From JAGPDF01 sp052035735 (GTDB lineage Bacteria > Acidobacteriota > Thermoanaerobaculia > Multivoradales > JAGPDF01): DNA of 15,762 nt. A model generated the notes under the pieces. The model was not told where the DNA came from, did not search any database, and saw only the letters and a program-made list of their open reading frames with translations. Location: positions 1 through 15,762 of the forward strand of contig JBPOHI010000138.1 of NCBI GenBank assembly GCA_052035735.1, in the 5' to 3' direction. A program made the translations under genes and the position numbers. How positions within the stretch are numbered: the first letter of the stretch is position 1; each line of letters begins with the position of its first letter. Positions 1 to 6,457 of the stretch are shown here, in pieces.

Positions 1-52
1 CGCCCGCGAGCAGGGCGGCGCCCAGGAGCCAGCGCCGGTGGCGGGGCGCCAC
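1..52 (-). CDS. N-terminus of a probable exported protein (partial, runs off left edge)
   Basis: Downstream of the stop codon of the L,D-transpeptidase-like gene (TAG at 67-65), a GTG at 52 opens a frame that stays open to the window edge. The 17 visible residues read (M)APRHRRWLLGAALLAG: a basic start followed by a hydrophobic run, the classic beginning of a Sec signal peptide. A second in-frame GTG at 64 is an alternative start, and a purine-rich AGTAGG lies about 11 bases before the GTG at 52. The 12-base gap to the preceding gene suggests it is the third cistron of the transpeptidase operon. Function cannot be told from 17 residues. Confidence is limited by the short visible length. Confidence 0.45.
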   Translation of the reverse strand, partial: MAPRHRRWLLGAALLAG

Positions 53-64
53 GACGCAGCGCAC

Positions 65-757
65 CTACTTCGCGCGCTCCGCGGCGAGGGAGGTTCTGCA
101 GGGGAGCGTGGCCGTCTGTCGCAGCCAGTCCGGGTCTTCGGCGGAGATGAACAGCGCCCCGCCCCGCTGGAGCGCGTCGATGATCGGGCGCGCGGTCGAC
201 GGTTCGAGCGCGGGACAGCCCCAGCTCCGGCCGAGGCGGTGGTGCTGCTCGGCGAAAGCCGGGGTGACGTACCAGGCACCGTGCATCACGATCGCCCGGC
301 TCCGCGCCTGGTCGTTGACCCCAGGGTCGAGTCCGTCGAGGCGCAGCGAGTAGCCGTTGCGTCCGTGGTAGGTCTCGGCGGCGCGGAAGAGGCCCAGGCT
401 CGACTCGCGGGAATGGTGGCGGTTCGAGAAGCGCTCGGCGAAGTTCTCCCCCGAGCCGGAGCCGTGCGCGACCAGGGTATGAAAGAGCAGCTGCGGGCCC
501 CGGCGATCGAACACCCAGAGCCGGCGTTCGGTCGAAGGCCGCGCGTAGTCGATGACCGCCAGCACGCGGCTCTGGGCGAGATCGGGCTCGCTCGTGCAGG
601 CGAGCGCGGCGAGGGCGCGGGCGAGGACGGCGGGCCGCAGGTCGGGCGCCAGCGCGGTCAGGCGGTCGAGCTCGGTCGGGCCGGGCCCGGCGGCTGCCAC
701 AACCGGGCCCGAGACCAGCAAGCTCGCGAGGAGGAGAGCCGAGGAAGCGGTGCCCAC
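65..757 (-). CDS. Murein L,D-transpeptidase catalytic domain protein (YkuD_2 type)
   Basis: A 230-residue exported protein of the YkuD_2 (murein L,D-transpeptidase catalytic domain) family. An N-terminal hydrophobic segment (residues 5-23, ending in AAAGPG) looks like a signal peptide. The family core follows: RVLAVIDYARPSTERRLWVFD (64-84), GSGSGENFAERFSNRHHSRES (99-119), the histidine motif VMHGAWYV (157-164) and the cysteine motif GRSWGCPAL (176-184). His159 and Cys181 are the presumed catalytic pair, so the enzyme looks intact. Family members are thought to act on peptidoglycan stem peptides or attach proteins to them; the exact substrate is unknown. The GTG start at 757 is preceded by AGGA five bases upstream, and only six bases separate it from the stop of the upstream duplicated L,D-transpeptidase, so the two are co-transcribed. 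Two extra cysteines (54, 220) could form a periplasmic disulfide. Confidence 0.85.
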   Translation of the reverse strand: MGTASSALLLASLLVSGPVVAAAGPGPTELDRLTALAPDLRPAVLARALAALACTSEPDLAQSRVLAVIDYARPSTERRLWVFDRRGPQLLFHTLVAHGSGSGENFAERFSNRHHSRESSLGLFRAAETYHGRNGYSLRLDGLDPGVNDQARSRAIVMHGAWYVTPAFAEQHHRLGRSWGCPALEPSTARPIIDALQRGGALFISAEDPDWLRQTATLPCRTSLAAERAK

Positions 758-763
758 TGGGTC

Positions 764-1894
764 CTAGCTGGCGACCTCGTCGTGCGTCGAGAGGACGACG
801 AAGTCGGCGGGCGTGGAGGTGTGCGGCGCGACCTTCTGGTTGGTGACGTAAATGGTCGCTCCCGGCATCAGGACCTCGTAGACCGCCGCGCCGAAATCGG
901 CGGGGATGTGAACGAGTGAGAGCAGCGCCGCCTTCGCGTCTCGATCCGGCATCGGCTCGGCGCCGAGCGGTACCCCCATCCAGCGGTGGTCGGGGCGATC
1001 GGGGGCGAAGGGACTCTGGCCGGTTCCGCTGCCGGCAAGCACGGTGAAGACGCCTTCAGGGAGAACCGTCCGGTCGCCGCGGAAGGCGACCTCCGCCTGG
1101 CCGATCTCGACGCCGTTGCGATAGACGTAGAGCCTGCGCTCGGCCGAGCTCAACAGGACGTTGACCGGTCCTGCCGGCGCCCGCTCGGGTCGCCACTGGA
1201 ATTCGCCTGCTTTCGTCGGGTCTCCCGGAGCTCGAGCGGCGAGATCCGGAGCCAGCACCACGCCGGGGTGTGCAGCCTCCTTCGGGCCGTCGTGGTCGTC
1301 GGCGATGACCACCGTGGTCCCGATGGCGTCGAGCTCGTAGAGGGCCTTCGAGAACTCGAGCGGCAGCCGCACGCAGCCGTGCGATGCCGGGTAGCCCGGG
1401 AGATTGCCCGCATGGAGCGCGATTCCCGACCACGTCAGCCGCTCCATGTTGGGCATCTTGGCACCCTGGTAGAGATTCGATACGTGGTTGGCGTCCTTCT
1501 CGAGCACGGTGAAGACGCCGGTCGGCGTCTCGTGCCCCTTCTTGCCGGTGCTGACGGTCGAGTAGCCGATGCGCAGGCCGTTGCGGTAGGCATACAGCCG
1601 CTGGTCGGCGATGCTGACCAGGACGACCACCGGCCCTGAGGGCGAGAGCTCGGGCTCCCAGACGAACTCCCCCGCCTTGAGATCCTGCGGCCCCTTGTCG
1701 GGCGGCATCCGCTGACTCTCGATGGAGGTCGGAAGACCTCCCCAGCAGAGCAGGAGCATCGAGATCCAGGCCAAGCTCGGCCGCACGCGCGAGGCGCTTC
1801 CCCGGGTTCCGGGTATGGCTGCGTGCTTCCTCCGGGAGAGGCTGACTTCCCTGCTGACGATTCCGCCCACGACCCACAGGACGATCCCATTCAT
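764..1894 (-). CDS. L,D-transpeptidase with two tandem YkuD-like halves, the second catalytically dead
   Basis: A 376-residue envelope protein. Hydrophobic stretches at residues 4-13 and 42-54 suggest a membrane anchor or unusual signal sequence. The first YkuD domain (about 73-200) carries the complete catalytic signature: His161 in ALHAG and SHGCVRL at 171-177 with nucleophile Cys174. It should perform 3-3 cross-linking or protein attachment to peptidoglycan. The second half (about 227-353) repeats the first: KAGEFQWRPE against KAGEFVWEPE, RRLYVYRNG against QRLYAYRNG, and EGVFTVL against TGVFTVL. However, its equivalent of SHGC is LLSL (324-327), so it cannot be an active transpeptidase. 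The ATG at 1894 has a strong G-rich ribosome site (GAGGGGGG) five bases upstream. It is the first gene of a probable operon with the next transpeptidase-like gene six bases on, and is divergent from the membrane sigma factor. A later start near residue 46 is possible. Confidence 0.88.
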   Translation of the reverse strand: MNGIVLWVVGGIVSREVSLSRRKHAAIPGTRGSASRVRPSLAWISMLLLCWGGLPTSIESQRMPPDKGPQDLKAGEFVWEPELSPSGPVVVLVSIADQRLYAYRNGLRIGYSTVSTGKKGHETPTGVFTVLEKDANHVSNLYQGAKMPNMERLTWSGIALHAGNLPGYPASHGCVRLPLEFSKALYELDAIGTTVVIADDHDGPKEAAHPGVVLAPDLAARAPGDPTKAGEFQWRPERAPAGPVNVLLSSAERRLYVYRNGVEIGQAEVAFRGDRTVLPEGVFTVLAGSGTGQSPFAPDRPDHRWMGVPLGAEPMPDRDAKAALLSLVHIPADFGAAVYEVLMPGATIYVTNQKVAPHTSTPADFVVLSTHDEVAS

Positions 1895-2081
1895 GCGGCC
1901 CCCCTCTACTCGTGCTTGGTGGCGGCTGGCGATGCTCCCGGCGAGCTCCCGGGCTCAATACGGCGCGGCGGCGATGGCTCGAGGAACGGGAGCATGATCG
2001 AGACCGCCGGGGACCGGTATCAGGGAGTTGCCCTGTCGGCGTGTAGGCACGCTGCCGATATCTCGAACGCTTCGCCCGTTC

Positions 2082-2088
2082 TGTCACC
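2082..2088 (+). promoter_or_regulatory. TGTCACC element, candidate ECF-type -35 box upstream of the sigma factor
   Basis: This lies in the 223-base divergent spacer between the transpeptidase operon (start 1894) and the sigma factor (start 2118). TGTCACC sits 29 bases before the sigma factor ATG. Some ECF sigma groups recognise -35 elements of the form TGTCACA, so self-recognition is conceivable. I do not see the CGTC -10 partner at the expected distance, so support is weak. Nothing else convincing was seen in the spacer. Confidence 0.2.
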
Positions 2089-2117
2089 TTTTGCCCGCGG
2101 GTGGCCACTGGGGGATC

Positions 2118-3812
2118 ATGAACGCACCTTCGATGTCTCGATCCGCCCCCCTCTCGCCCGTCTCCGACGCCGATCTCTGGCGCGCCTCGCGCGCCGGAGA
2201 TCGCGACGCTTTCGGGCGCATCGTCGAGCGCTATCAGTCGCTCGTCGCCGCGATCGCCTACAGCCGCACCGGCGATCTCGCCGCCGCTTCCGACTTCGCG
2301 CAGGAGACGTTCGTCACCGCCTGGCGGAAACAGAACGACCTGCGCGAGCCGGCGCTGCTCAAGTCCTGGCTCGCCGGGATCGCGCGCAACCTGACGGCGA
2401 ACGCCGCGAAGGTCGTCCAGCGGCGCGGCGGAGTCCCCGTGGCGCTCGACGGAATCGCCGAGCCGGCCGCCCGCGAGGCGAGCCCTGAGGCGCACGCCGT
2501 CTCGAAGCAGGAAGAAGAGCTGCTGTGGAACACGCTCGCCGAGCTCCCCGAGAGCTACCGCGAGCCGCTGGTGCTCTTCTACCGTGAAGAGCGTTCGGTC
2601 GCCGAGGTCGCGAGCCAGCTCGAGCTCTCCGAGGACGCCGTCAAGCAGCGCCTGTCGCGCGGCCGAGCGATGCTCAAAGCGGAGATGTCCGCGCTGGTCG
2701 AATCGGCGCTCGCACGCTCGCGGCCGGGAGCGTCTTTCGGCGCCGCGGTGCTCGCCGCGATCGCGTTCACCGCGCCGACCAGCGCCGCGCTGGCCACCAA
2801 GGTCTCCGGCGCCGCTGTGGCAGGCGCTGCGAGCGGCGCGGCCAGCGGCGCTGCCACCGGCAAAGGCACGGTCGCCGGTATCGGCGGCGCCGCCGTCGCC
2901 GGTCCGGCGGCCGGCCTCCTCACCGCCTGGCTCGCCTCGAAGCTCGCCGGAGCCACCGCGCGTTCCGACGACGAGCGTCGGGCGATCGCAGCGGCCTTCC
3001 GCGGAGCCTTCCTTTTCGTCGTGCCGATGATCGGTTTGATCCTCGGTCTGGTCTGGGCCGGCACGACCCGGTTCGCCGAGACGCCGGCGTTTCTCGCTGT
3101 GACGGCGACGCTGTGGACGGTCACCCTGGTGGGTGTACTGATTCGCATGGCGAATCGCACCGAACAGCGGATTGCGGCGCTGCGGGCCGGCAGCGGAGTG
3201 AGCGACTCGGCATGGTTCGCCGAGCTGGCCCGCCGGGGAGTGGCGCCGTCGCGCGCCCGCCGCTACCAAAGCCGCCTGCGACTCTTCGGCCTGCCGCTCT
3301 TCGCCTACGCCTCGGGCGGCGTCGATGCGGGCGCCGCGTTCGACCGCTCCACGCGGCGCGGCGCGCGCGGTTGGCTCGCCGTGGGCGACCTCGCGATCTC
3401 GCCGCTCCTCGCGGTGGGCGGAGTCGCTATCGCGCCGATCGCCTTCGGCGGGGTGACGGTCGGCCTGCTGTCGCTCTCCGTCGCCGGGATCGCCGTCGGC
3501 GCAGTCGCGGTCGGCAGCCTCGCCTTCGGCTGGACCTCCTACGGCATCATCGCCGTCGGCTGGCAGGGGGCCGCTGGCGTCACGGCGATCGCGCACCAGT
3601 TCGCCCTCGGCAGCCAGGCGAGCGCGCTCGAAGCCAACAGCCCGGCGGCCGTGGCCTGGTTCCGCGACGCCTGGTTCACGCCGTTCGCCGCCGGGTTCGG
3701 TGCCGCCCTGCCGGCGCTCGTGTTGCTCGCCATCGTGGTGCCGCTCGGCCTGATGGCACGGCGCGCCGTCGCGCTCCGTCGCAGGCGCCCAGGCGCCGGC
3801 GTGGCCCCCTAG
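2118..3812 (+). CDS. ECF RNA polymerase sigma factor fused to a multi-pass membrane domain
   Basis: A 564-residue protein. Residues 17-190 are an ECF sigma-70 factor: region 2 with DRDAFGRIVERYQ (28-40) and DFAQETFVTAWR (59-70), and region 4 with LPESYREPLVLFYREERSV (143-161) and the recognition helix SEDAVKQRLSRGRAML (171-186). About 370 further residues follow, which ordinary ECF factors lack. They comprise a Gly/Ala-rich stretch (228-275), two clear transmembrane helices (296-314 and 324-342), a basic linker, a run of glycine-spaced hydrophobic repeats (about 416-490; AVGG, AFGG, AVGS, AFGW), and a last transmembrane helix (529-546) ending in a basic tail. The fused domain may hold the sigma factor at the membrane in place of a separate anti-sigma protein, since no anti-sigma gene adjoins it. 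The start at 2118 is chosen over an upstream ATG at 2028 because GGGGG lies just before it and sigma homology begins soon after. The 3' end overlaps the convergent gene by three bases. Confidence 0.9.
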   Translation: MNAPSMSRSAPLSPVSDADLWRASRAGDRDAFGRIVERYQSLVAAIAYSRTGDLAAASDFAQETFVTAWRKQNDLREPALLKSWLAGIARNLTANAAKVVQRRGGVPVALDGIAEPAAREASPEAHAVSKQEEELLWNTLAELPESYREPLVLFYREERSVAEVASQLELSEDAVKQRLSRGRAMLKAEMSALVESALARSRPGASFGAAVLAAIAFTAPTSAALATKVSGAAVAGAASGAASGAATGKGTVAGIGGAAVAGPAAGLLTAWLASKLAGATARSDDERRAIAAAFRGAFLFVVPMIGLILGLVWAGTTRFAETPAFLAVTATLWTVTLVGVLIRMANRTEQRIAALRAGSGVSDSAWFAELARRGVAPSRARRYQSRLRLFGLPLFAYASGGVDAGAAFDRSTRRGARGWLAVGDLAISPLLAVGGVAIAPIAFGGVTVGLLSLSVAGIAVGAVAVGSLAFGWTSYGIIAVGWQGAAGVTAIAHQFALGSQASALEANSPAAVAWFRDAWFTPFAAGFGAALPALVLLAIVVPLGLMARRAVALRRRRPGAGVAP

Positions 3813-5806
3813 GGAATGGCGGCACTCCAGTTCGACGGACTGCCGTCTTCGAAGCCATCGACGAAGAGGAGGGCGACCACGAAGGTCACCGGCACTTCGA
3901 CCACTGGCGTGTCGGGATCGTCGCTCGCTACGCAGAGCACGCCGCTGTAGAGACCGGGAGCCAGGTCGGCCGAGTCGAAGGTGACGTCGACCACGGTGGT
4001 TGCGCCGCCGGCCGTGGTGCCGAGGCTCTGGCCGAGTGAGAGCCAGGGGAGGTTCGCCGGCGTGTCGCAGGCCGCGAGCGTGGCCGCGACGCGGAACGGA
4101 AACTCCACCTGCAGGCTGCCATCGAGCGCGGCGGTGAAAGGCTCTCCGGCGGAGGACTGGAGGGCGTTGCCGGGCGAGCCCTTGCCGGCGAAGGCGGTCG
4201 GCGGACTCCAGGGACCCGTTCCGAAGGCGCCCGCGGCGGACCAGTCGAGCCAGTACGTCCCTGGGCGGAGCGTGACGCCGACGCGAGCGACGCTGGCCAG
4301 GATCGGACGGGAGGTCTCTTCGAGATCCCTCTCGCTGACGCGATAGGCATGGCTGAACGTGGAGGAGATCAGGCGATCGGTGTCGCGGTCGCCGAAGACG
4401 ACCCGGCTGCCCGCAGCCTGAGGCGGCCCGTCCCAGATCTGCAAGCGCAGATCCGCGAGGACGGCGTCCGTCGTCGAGGAGGTCTGGTAGCTGTAGAACG
4501 TGACGGTCTCGATCGTCCAGGCGGCCGGGCCGGGTACCGTGAAATCGTCGGCGAGGCGGTTCTCTCCCGCGAGCTGCAGGCCGAAACCGTGGAGCGCGAG
4601 GCCGTGGGTGCGATCGAGCACACTGACGTCGGCACCGCCGAAGCCCGCTCCGGCGCGACTCACCGGCGAACCGTTGTCATAGATCCGGGTGCCCCGAGCC
4701 GGCGAAGAGCCGGGTGGCTGGCTGACCGCCGCTTCGCCGATCGACCAGACGAGGTCGACGGCCCCCTGGTTCTGAATGGCGAGCTGCAGCGTCTCGGATC
4801 CCCCCGCCGGCACGTCGCTCGCGAGGCTTCCCGGCGTGACCGCAATCGACTGCGGCGCGAGGCTCACGAGGACCGACTCGTGGGCGTCGTTGCACGGCGC
4901 CTGTACGGGCAGGTTGTCGGCGTCGCCACCGTAGGCGGCGATCCAGCGGTAGGTTCCCGGCAGGGTGGGCGTGAAGGGGCTCGAGCTCGCCGTGCCGGCG
5001 GCGCTCGCCGTATTCGTCGAGACGAAGACCTGCGGCAGGCTGCAGGTGGCGTCGTCCGGGCCGTAGAGGTGAAAAGTGACGCTTCCGCCTCCGGGATGGG
5101 AGCCGCCAGAGAGCTGCGCTGCGTCGCTGATCTGTTCGCCCAGAGTGATCGCCGGCGATGCGGTCGTCGCAAGGCTGGGGAGGGCGCGCTGGACCGTGAT
5201 CTCCACGCTGCCCGACGAAGTCCCGGCAGCCGGATTGCCGATGGTCTCGGCGCTGATCTCGGCCAGGGCGTCGGTCTGCATTCCGGGGGCCGGATTCGAC
5301 GCGTCCACCGTCGGGACCTTGAGCACGTTGAAAGTGAAGACGAAGGTGCAGGTGGAGCCGGGCTGGCCGGTCGGGGTGAGGACGATCGCCGGTGAGAAGG
5401 TGACCACCGACCTGCCGTTGAGATCCGGCGCAGCGATGGCGAACGTGGCGCCGGCGCAGGCGGTTCCCGCCTGTCCGGTACCGCTGGCGCTCAAGGAGAA
5501 GACACCCGGGTCGATCTCGTTGCAGACGGTACTTGCGTTGCCGCAACTGGGAGTGAGCGCGATACCGGTAATGCTCAGCGAAAAGTCGGCGTCGGGGCCC
5601 GTCGAGTCGTTGACGAACGACACCGAAGCGGGGAGCCCGGTTGCTGCCGCTGTTACGGTCGCCGGGAAGGACGGCGTGACCTCCAGCGAGACGCCGGCAC
5701 TGGCCGGCGTCGACGCGGCGAGGTGAAGAACGGCGAACAGGGCGGCCTGCCCTGTCGCGAGACCTTTCGCAAGAGCACGGCTCGCGACTCGGGAACAACT
5801 CGACAT
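3809..5806 (-). CDS. Large secreted beta-sandwich protein with C-terminal DGFE...WS tag
   Basis: A 665-residue secreted protein of unknown function. Residues 1-37 form a long signal peptide ending ASTPASA. What follows looks like stacked beta-sandwich modules: a cysteine-containing domain (38-205) with pairs at 88/95, 117 and 153; an Ig-like repeat (208-315) with the typical GTYRWIAAYGGDADN; a BACON/choice-of-anchor-like half (316-358); a domain of about 205 residues (370-574) with IYDNG, LADDFTVP, LQIWDGPP, GTYWLDWS and GPWSPP; and then PWLSLGQ, DLAPGLYSGVLCVASDDPD and VPVTFVV (587-644), which read as the second half of the BACON-like fold. The last 19 residues (LFVDGFEDGSPSNWSAAIP) match the end of the M28 aminopeptidase in this window. 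The ATG at 5806 has a near-perfect AAGGAGA ribosome site. An adhesive or surface structural role is likely, but no catalytic motif is visible. Confidence 0.8.
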   Translation of the reverse strand: MSSCSRVASRALAKGLATGQAALFAVLHLAASTPASAGVSLEVTPSFPATVTAAATGLPASVSFVNDSTGPDADFSLSITGIALTPSCGNASTVCNEIDPGVFSLSASGTGQAGTACAGATFAIAAPDLNGRSVVTFSPAIVLTPTGQPGSTCTFVFTFNVLKVPTVDASNPAPGMQTDALAEISAETIGNPAAGTSSGSVEITVQRALPSLATTASPAITLGEQISDAAQLSGGSHPGGGSVTFHLYGPDDATCSLPQVFVSTNTASAAGTASSSPFTPTLPGTYRWIAAYGGDADNLPVQAPCNDAHESVLVSLAPQSIAVTPGSLASDVPAGGSETLQLAIQNQGAVDLVWSIGEAAVSQPPGSSPARGTRIYDNGSPVSRAGAGFGGADVSVLDRTHGLALHGFGLQLAGENRLADDFTVPGPAAWTIETVTFYSYQTSSTTDAVLADLRLQIWDGPPQAAGSRVVFGDRDTDRLISSTFSHAYRVSERDLEETSRPILASVARVGVTLRPGTYWLDWSAAGAFGTGPWSPPTAFAGKGSPGNALQSSAGEPFTAALDGSLQVEFPFRVAATLAACDTPANLPWLSLGQSLGTTAGGATTVVDVTFDSADLAPGLYSGVLCVASDDPDTPVVEVPVTFVVALLFVDGFEDGSPSNWSAAIP

Positions 5807-5810
5807 GGAC

Positions 5811-5817
5811 TCTCCTT
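5811..5817 (-). promoter_or_regulatory. Strong Shine-Dalgarno site AAGGAGA
   Basis: On the minus strand AAGGAGA lies four bases before the ATG at 5806. It fixes the start of the 665-residue secreted protein and is the best ribosome binding site in the window, which suggests high translation of this gene. Confidence 0.75.
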
Positions 5818-5824
5818 GAGCTCG

Positions 5825-5865
5825 GAAGACAGATCTTCGGGACTCGGGGGTGCAGCCCCCGAATC
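5825..5865 (-). other. Two tandem hairpins in the leader of the secreted-protein gene
   Basis: This lies in the 145-base spacer between the PilZ gene (ends 5952) and the secreted-protein gene (starts 5806). The first hairpin (5841-5865) has perfect 7-bp arms TCGGGGG/CCCCCGA around a 5-base loop, extendable to 10 bp with one mismatch. The second (5825-5838) has arms GAAGA/TCTTC around a 4-base loop. Neither is followed by a T-tract on the minus strand. They may terminate PilZ transcription inefficiently or shape the 5' leader. The TCTTC arm nearest the gene could instead pair with GGAGA of the ribosome site, with one G-U pair, which would hide it. Confidence 0.4.
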
Positions 5866-5951
5866 GGGATAGACAGTCGAGCGCAGGGAGCGGAACAGCT
5901 GCGGTCTAGCGAGCGGCGGCCGGGCGATTCCGGTGGGCAACCTGCGCGGCG

Positions 5952-6353
5952 TCAGTCGGCCTCGGGCTCGAGGTCGAACGGCACGCCACCGCCCTGGATG
6001 TAGCTGTCGACGAGGCGAAAGATCAGGGCGCGGAAGCGCGGATCGAGCTGGGTGAAGCGGACGCCGAATCCCGGCGAGGGGTCGGAGGGCGCCTGGCGCT
6101 CCCGGCGCCAGACGACGACCCCTTCGCCGTTGACCACGCGCGGCGTGCGGCCGGGCAGATGGAGCTCGAAGTGCACCGGAGCGGTCACCGGCAACGGCGC
6201 CTCTGTTTCGATGAACATGCCGCCCACCGAGAGATCGCTGCAGATCGCCGTCGCGAGCTGCTTGAGGTCGGGGTAGACGATCTGGATTTCGCTGCGGACC
6301 GCCGCCCGCGGGTGAGCGCGCTGCTCGACGCCTGTCCGTCCCTGTGTGGTCAT
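5952..6353 (-). CDS. PilZ-domain protein (c-di-GMP binding)
   Basis: A 133-residue stand-alone PilZ domain, probably a cytosolic c-di-GMP receptor. It carries both ligand-binding motifs: the RxxxR of QRAHPRAAV (Arg12 and Arg16) and the DxSxxG of DLSVGG (40-45). The surrounding strands are typical of the TIGR02266-type PilZ proteins of delta-proteobacteria-like genomes: SEIQIVYPD (21-29), GGMFIETEAPLPV (44-56), GEGVVVWRRE (76-85) and GFGVRFTQLD (95-104). Nothing else is fused to it, so it probably works through a protein partner such as a motility, adhesion or export component. The ATG at 6353 is preceded by GGAGAG six bases away. It is divergent from the M28 aminopeptidase and lies upstream of the large secreted protein on the same strand, 145 bases apart; a c-di-GMP link to secretion or adhesion is possible but inferred only from position. 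Confidence 0.9.
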   Translation of the reverse strand: MTTQGRTGVEQRAHPRAAVRSEIQIVYPDLKQLATAICSDLSVGGMFIETEAPLPVTAPVHFELHLPGRTPRVVNGEGVVVWRRERQAPSDPSPGFGVRFTQLDPRFRALIFRLVDSYIQGGGVPFDLEPEAD

Positions 6354-6423
6354 CTGGAGCTCTCCGGGCCGTGCGGCCGGCTCCGCCCTGCGGATCCGGT
6401 CCCTCTCGCTGCACGGTCAAGCG

Positions 6424-6446
6424 TATCGGAGTCGGGCGCTCCGATA
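6424..6446. promoter_or_regulatory. Perfect 8-bp inverted repeat, candidate operator
   Basis: Arms TATCGGAG (6424-6431) and CTCCGATA (6439-6446) are perfect reverse complements separated by seven bases. The right arm runs into the TAGAAT -10-like element (6445-6450) of the aminopeptidase gene, so a protein bound here would block the promoter. The repeat sits in the 104-base spacer of the pilZ/aminopeptidase divergent pair. The same DNA could form an RNA hairpin only if transcription began further upstream. Confidence 0.55.
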
Positions 6447-6450
6447 GAAT
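6445..6450 (+). promoter_or_regulatory. Candidate -10 element TAGAAT of the aminopeptidase gene
   Basis: TAGAAT differs from the TATAAT consensus at one base and ends seven bases before the ATG at 6458. Transcription would then begin at or next to the start codon, and no Shine-Dalgarno sequence is visible, so the mRNA may be leaderless. No good -35 hexamer is present 16-18 bases upstream, which lowers confidence and would fit an activator-dependent promoter. Confidence 0.35.
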
Positions 6451-6457
6451 CCCCGGC

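Noticed and set aside
1056..3596. An 846-codon open frame on the minus strand across the transpeptidase and sigma genes
   Set aside because: Its translation is Arg/Gly/Asp-rich, low in hydrophobic structure and matches no fold. It overlaps two well-supported genes in other frames; long spurious frames are expected at this GC content.
3001..3800. A separate membrane protein gene in place of a fused sigma factor domain
   Set aside because: The frame is continuous from region 4 through the membrane part with no stop. Internal starts exist, but nothing forces a split, so a single fused product is the simplest reading.
5841..5865. The GC hairpin after the PilZ gene as an intrinsic terminator
   Set aside because: The stem is good but no T-tract follows on the minus strand, so it is listed only as a leader structure.
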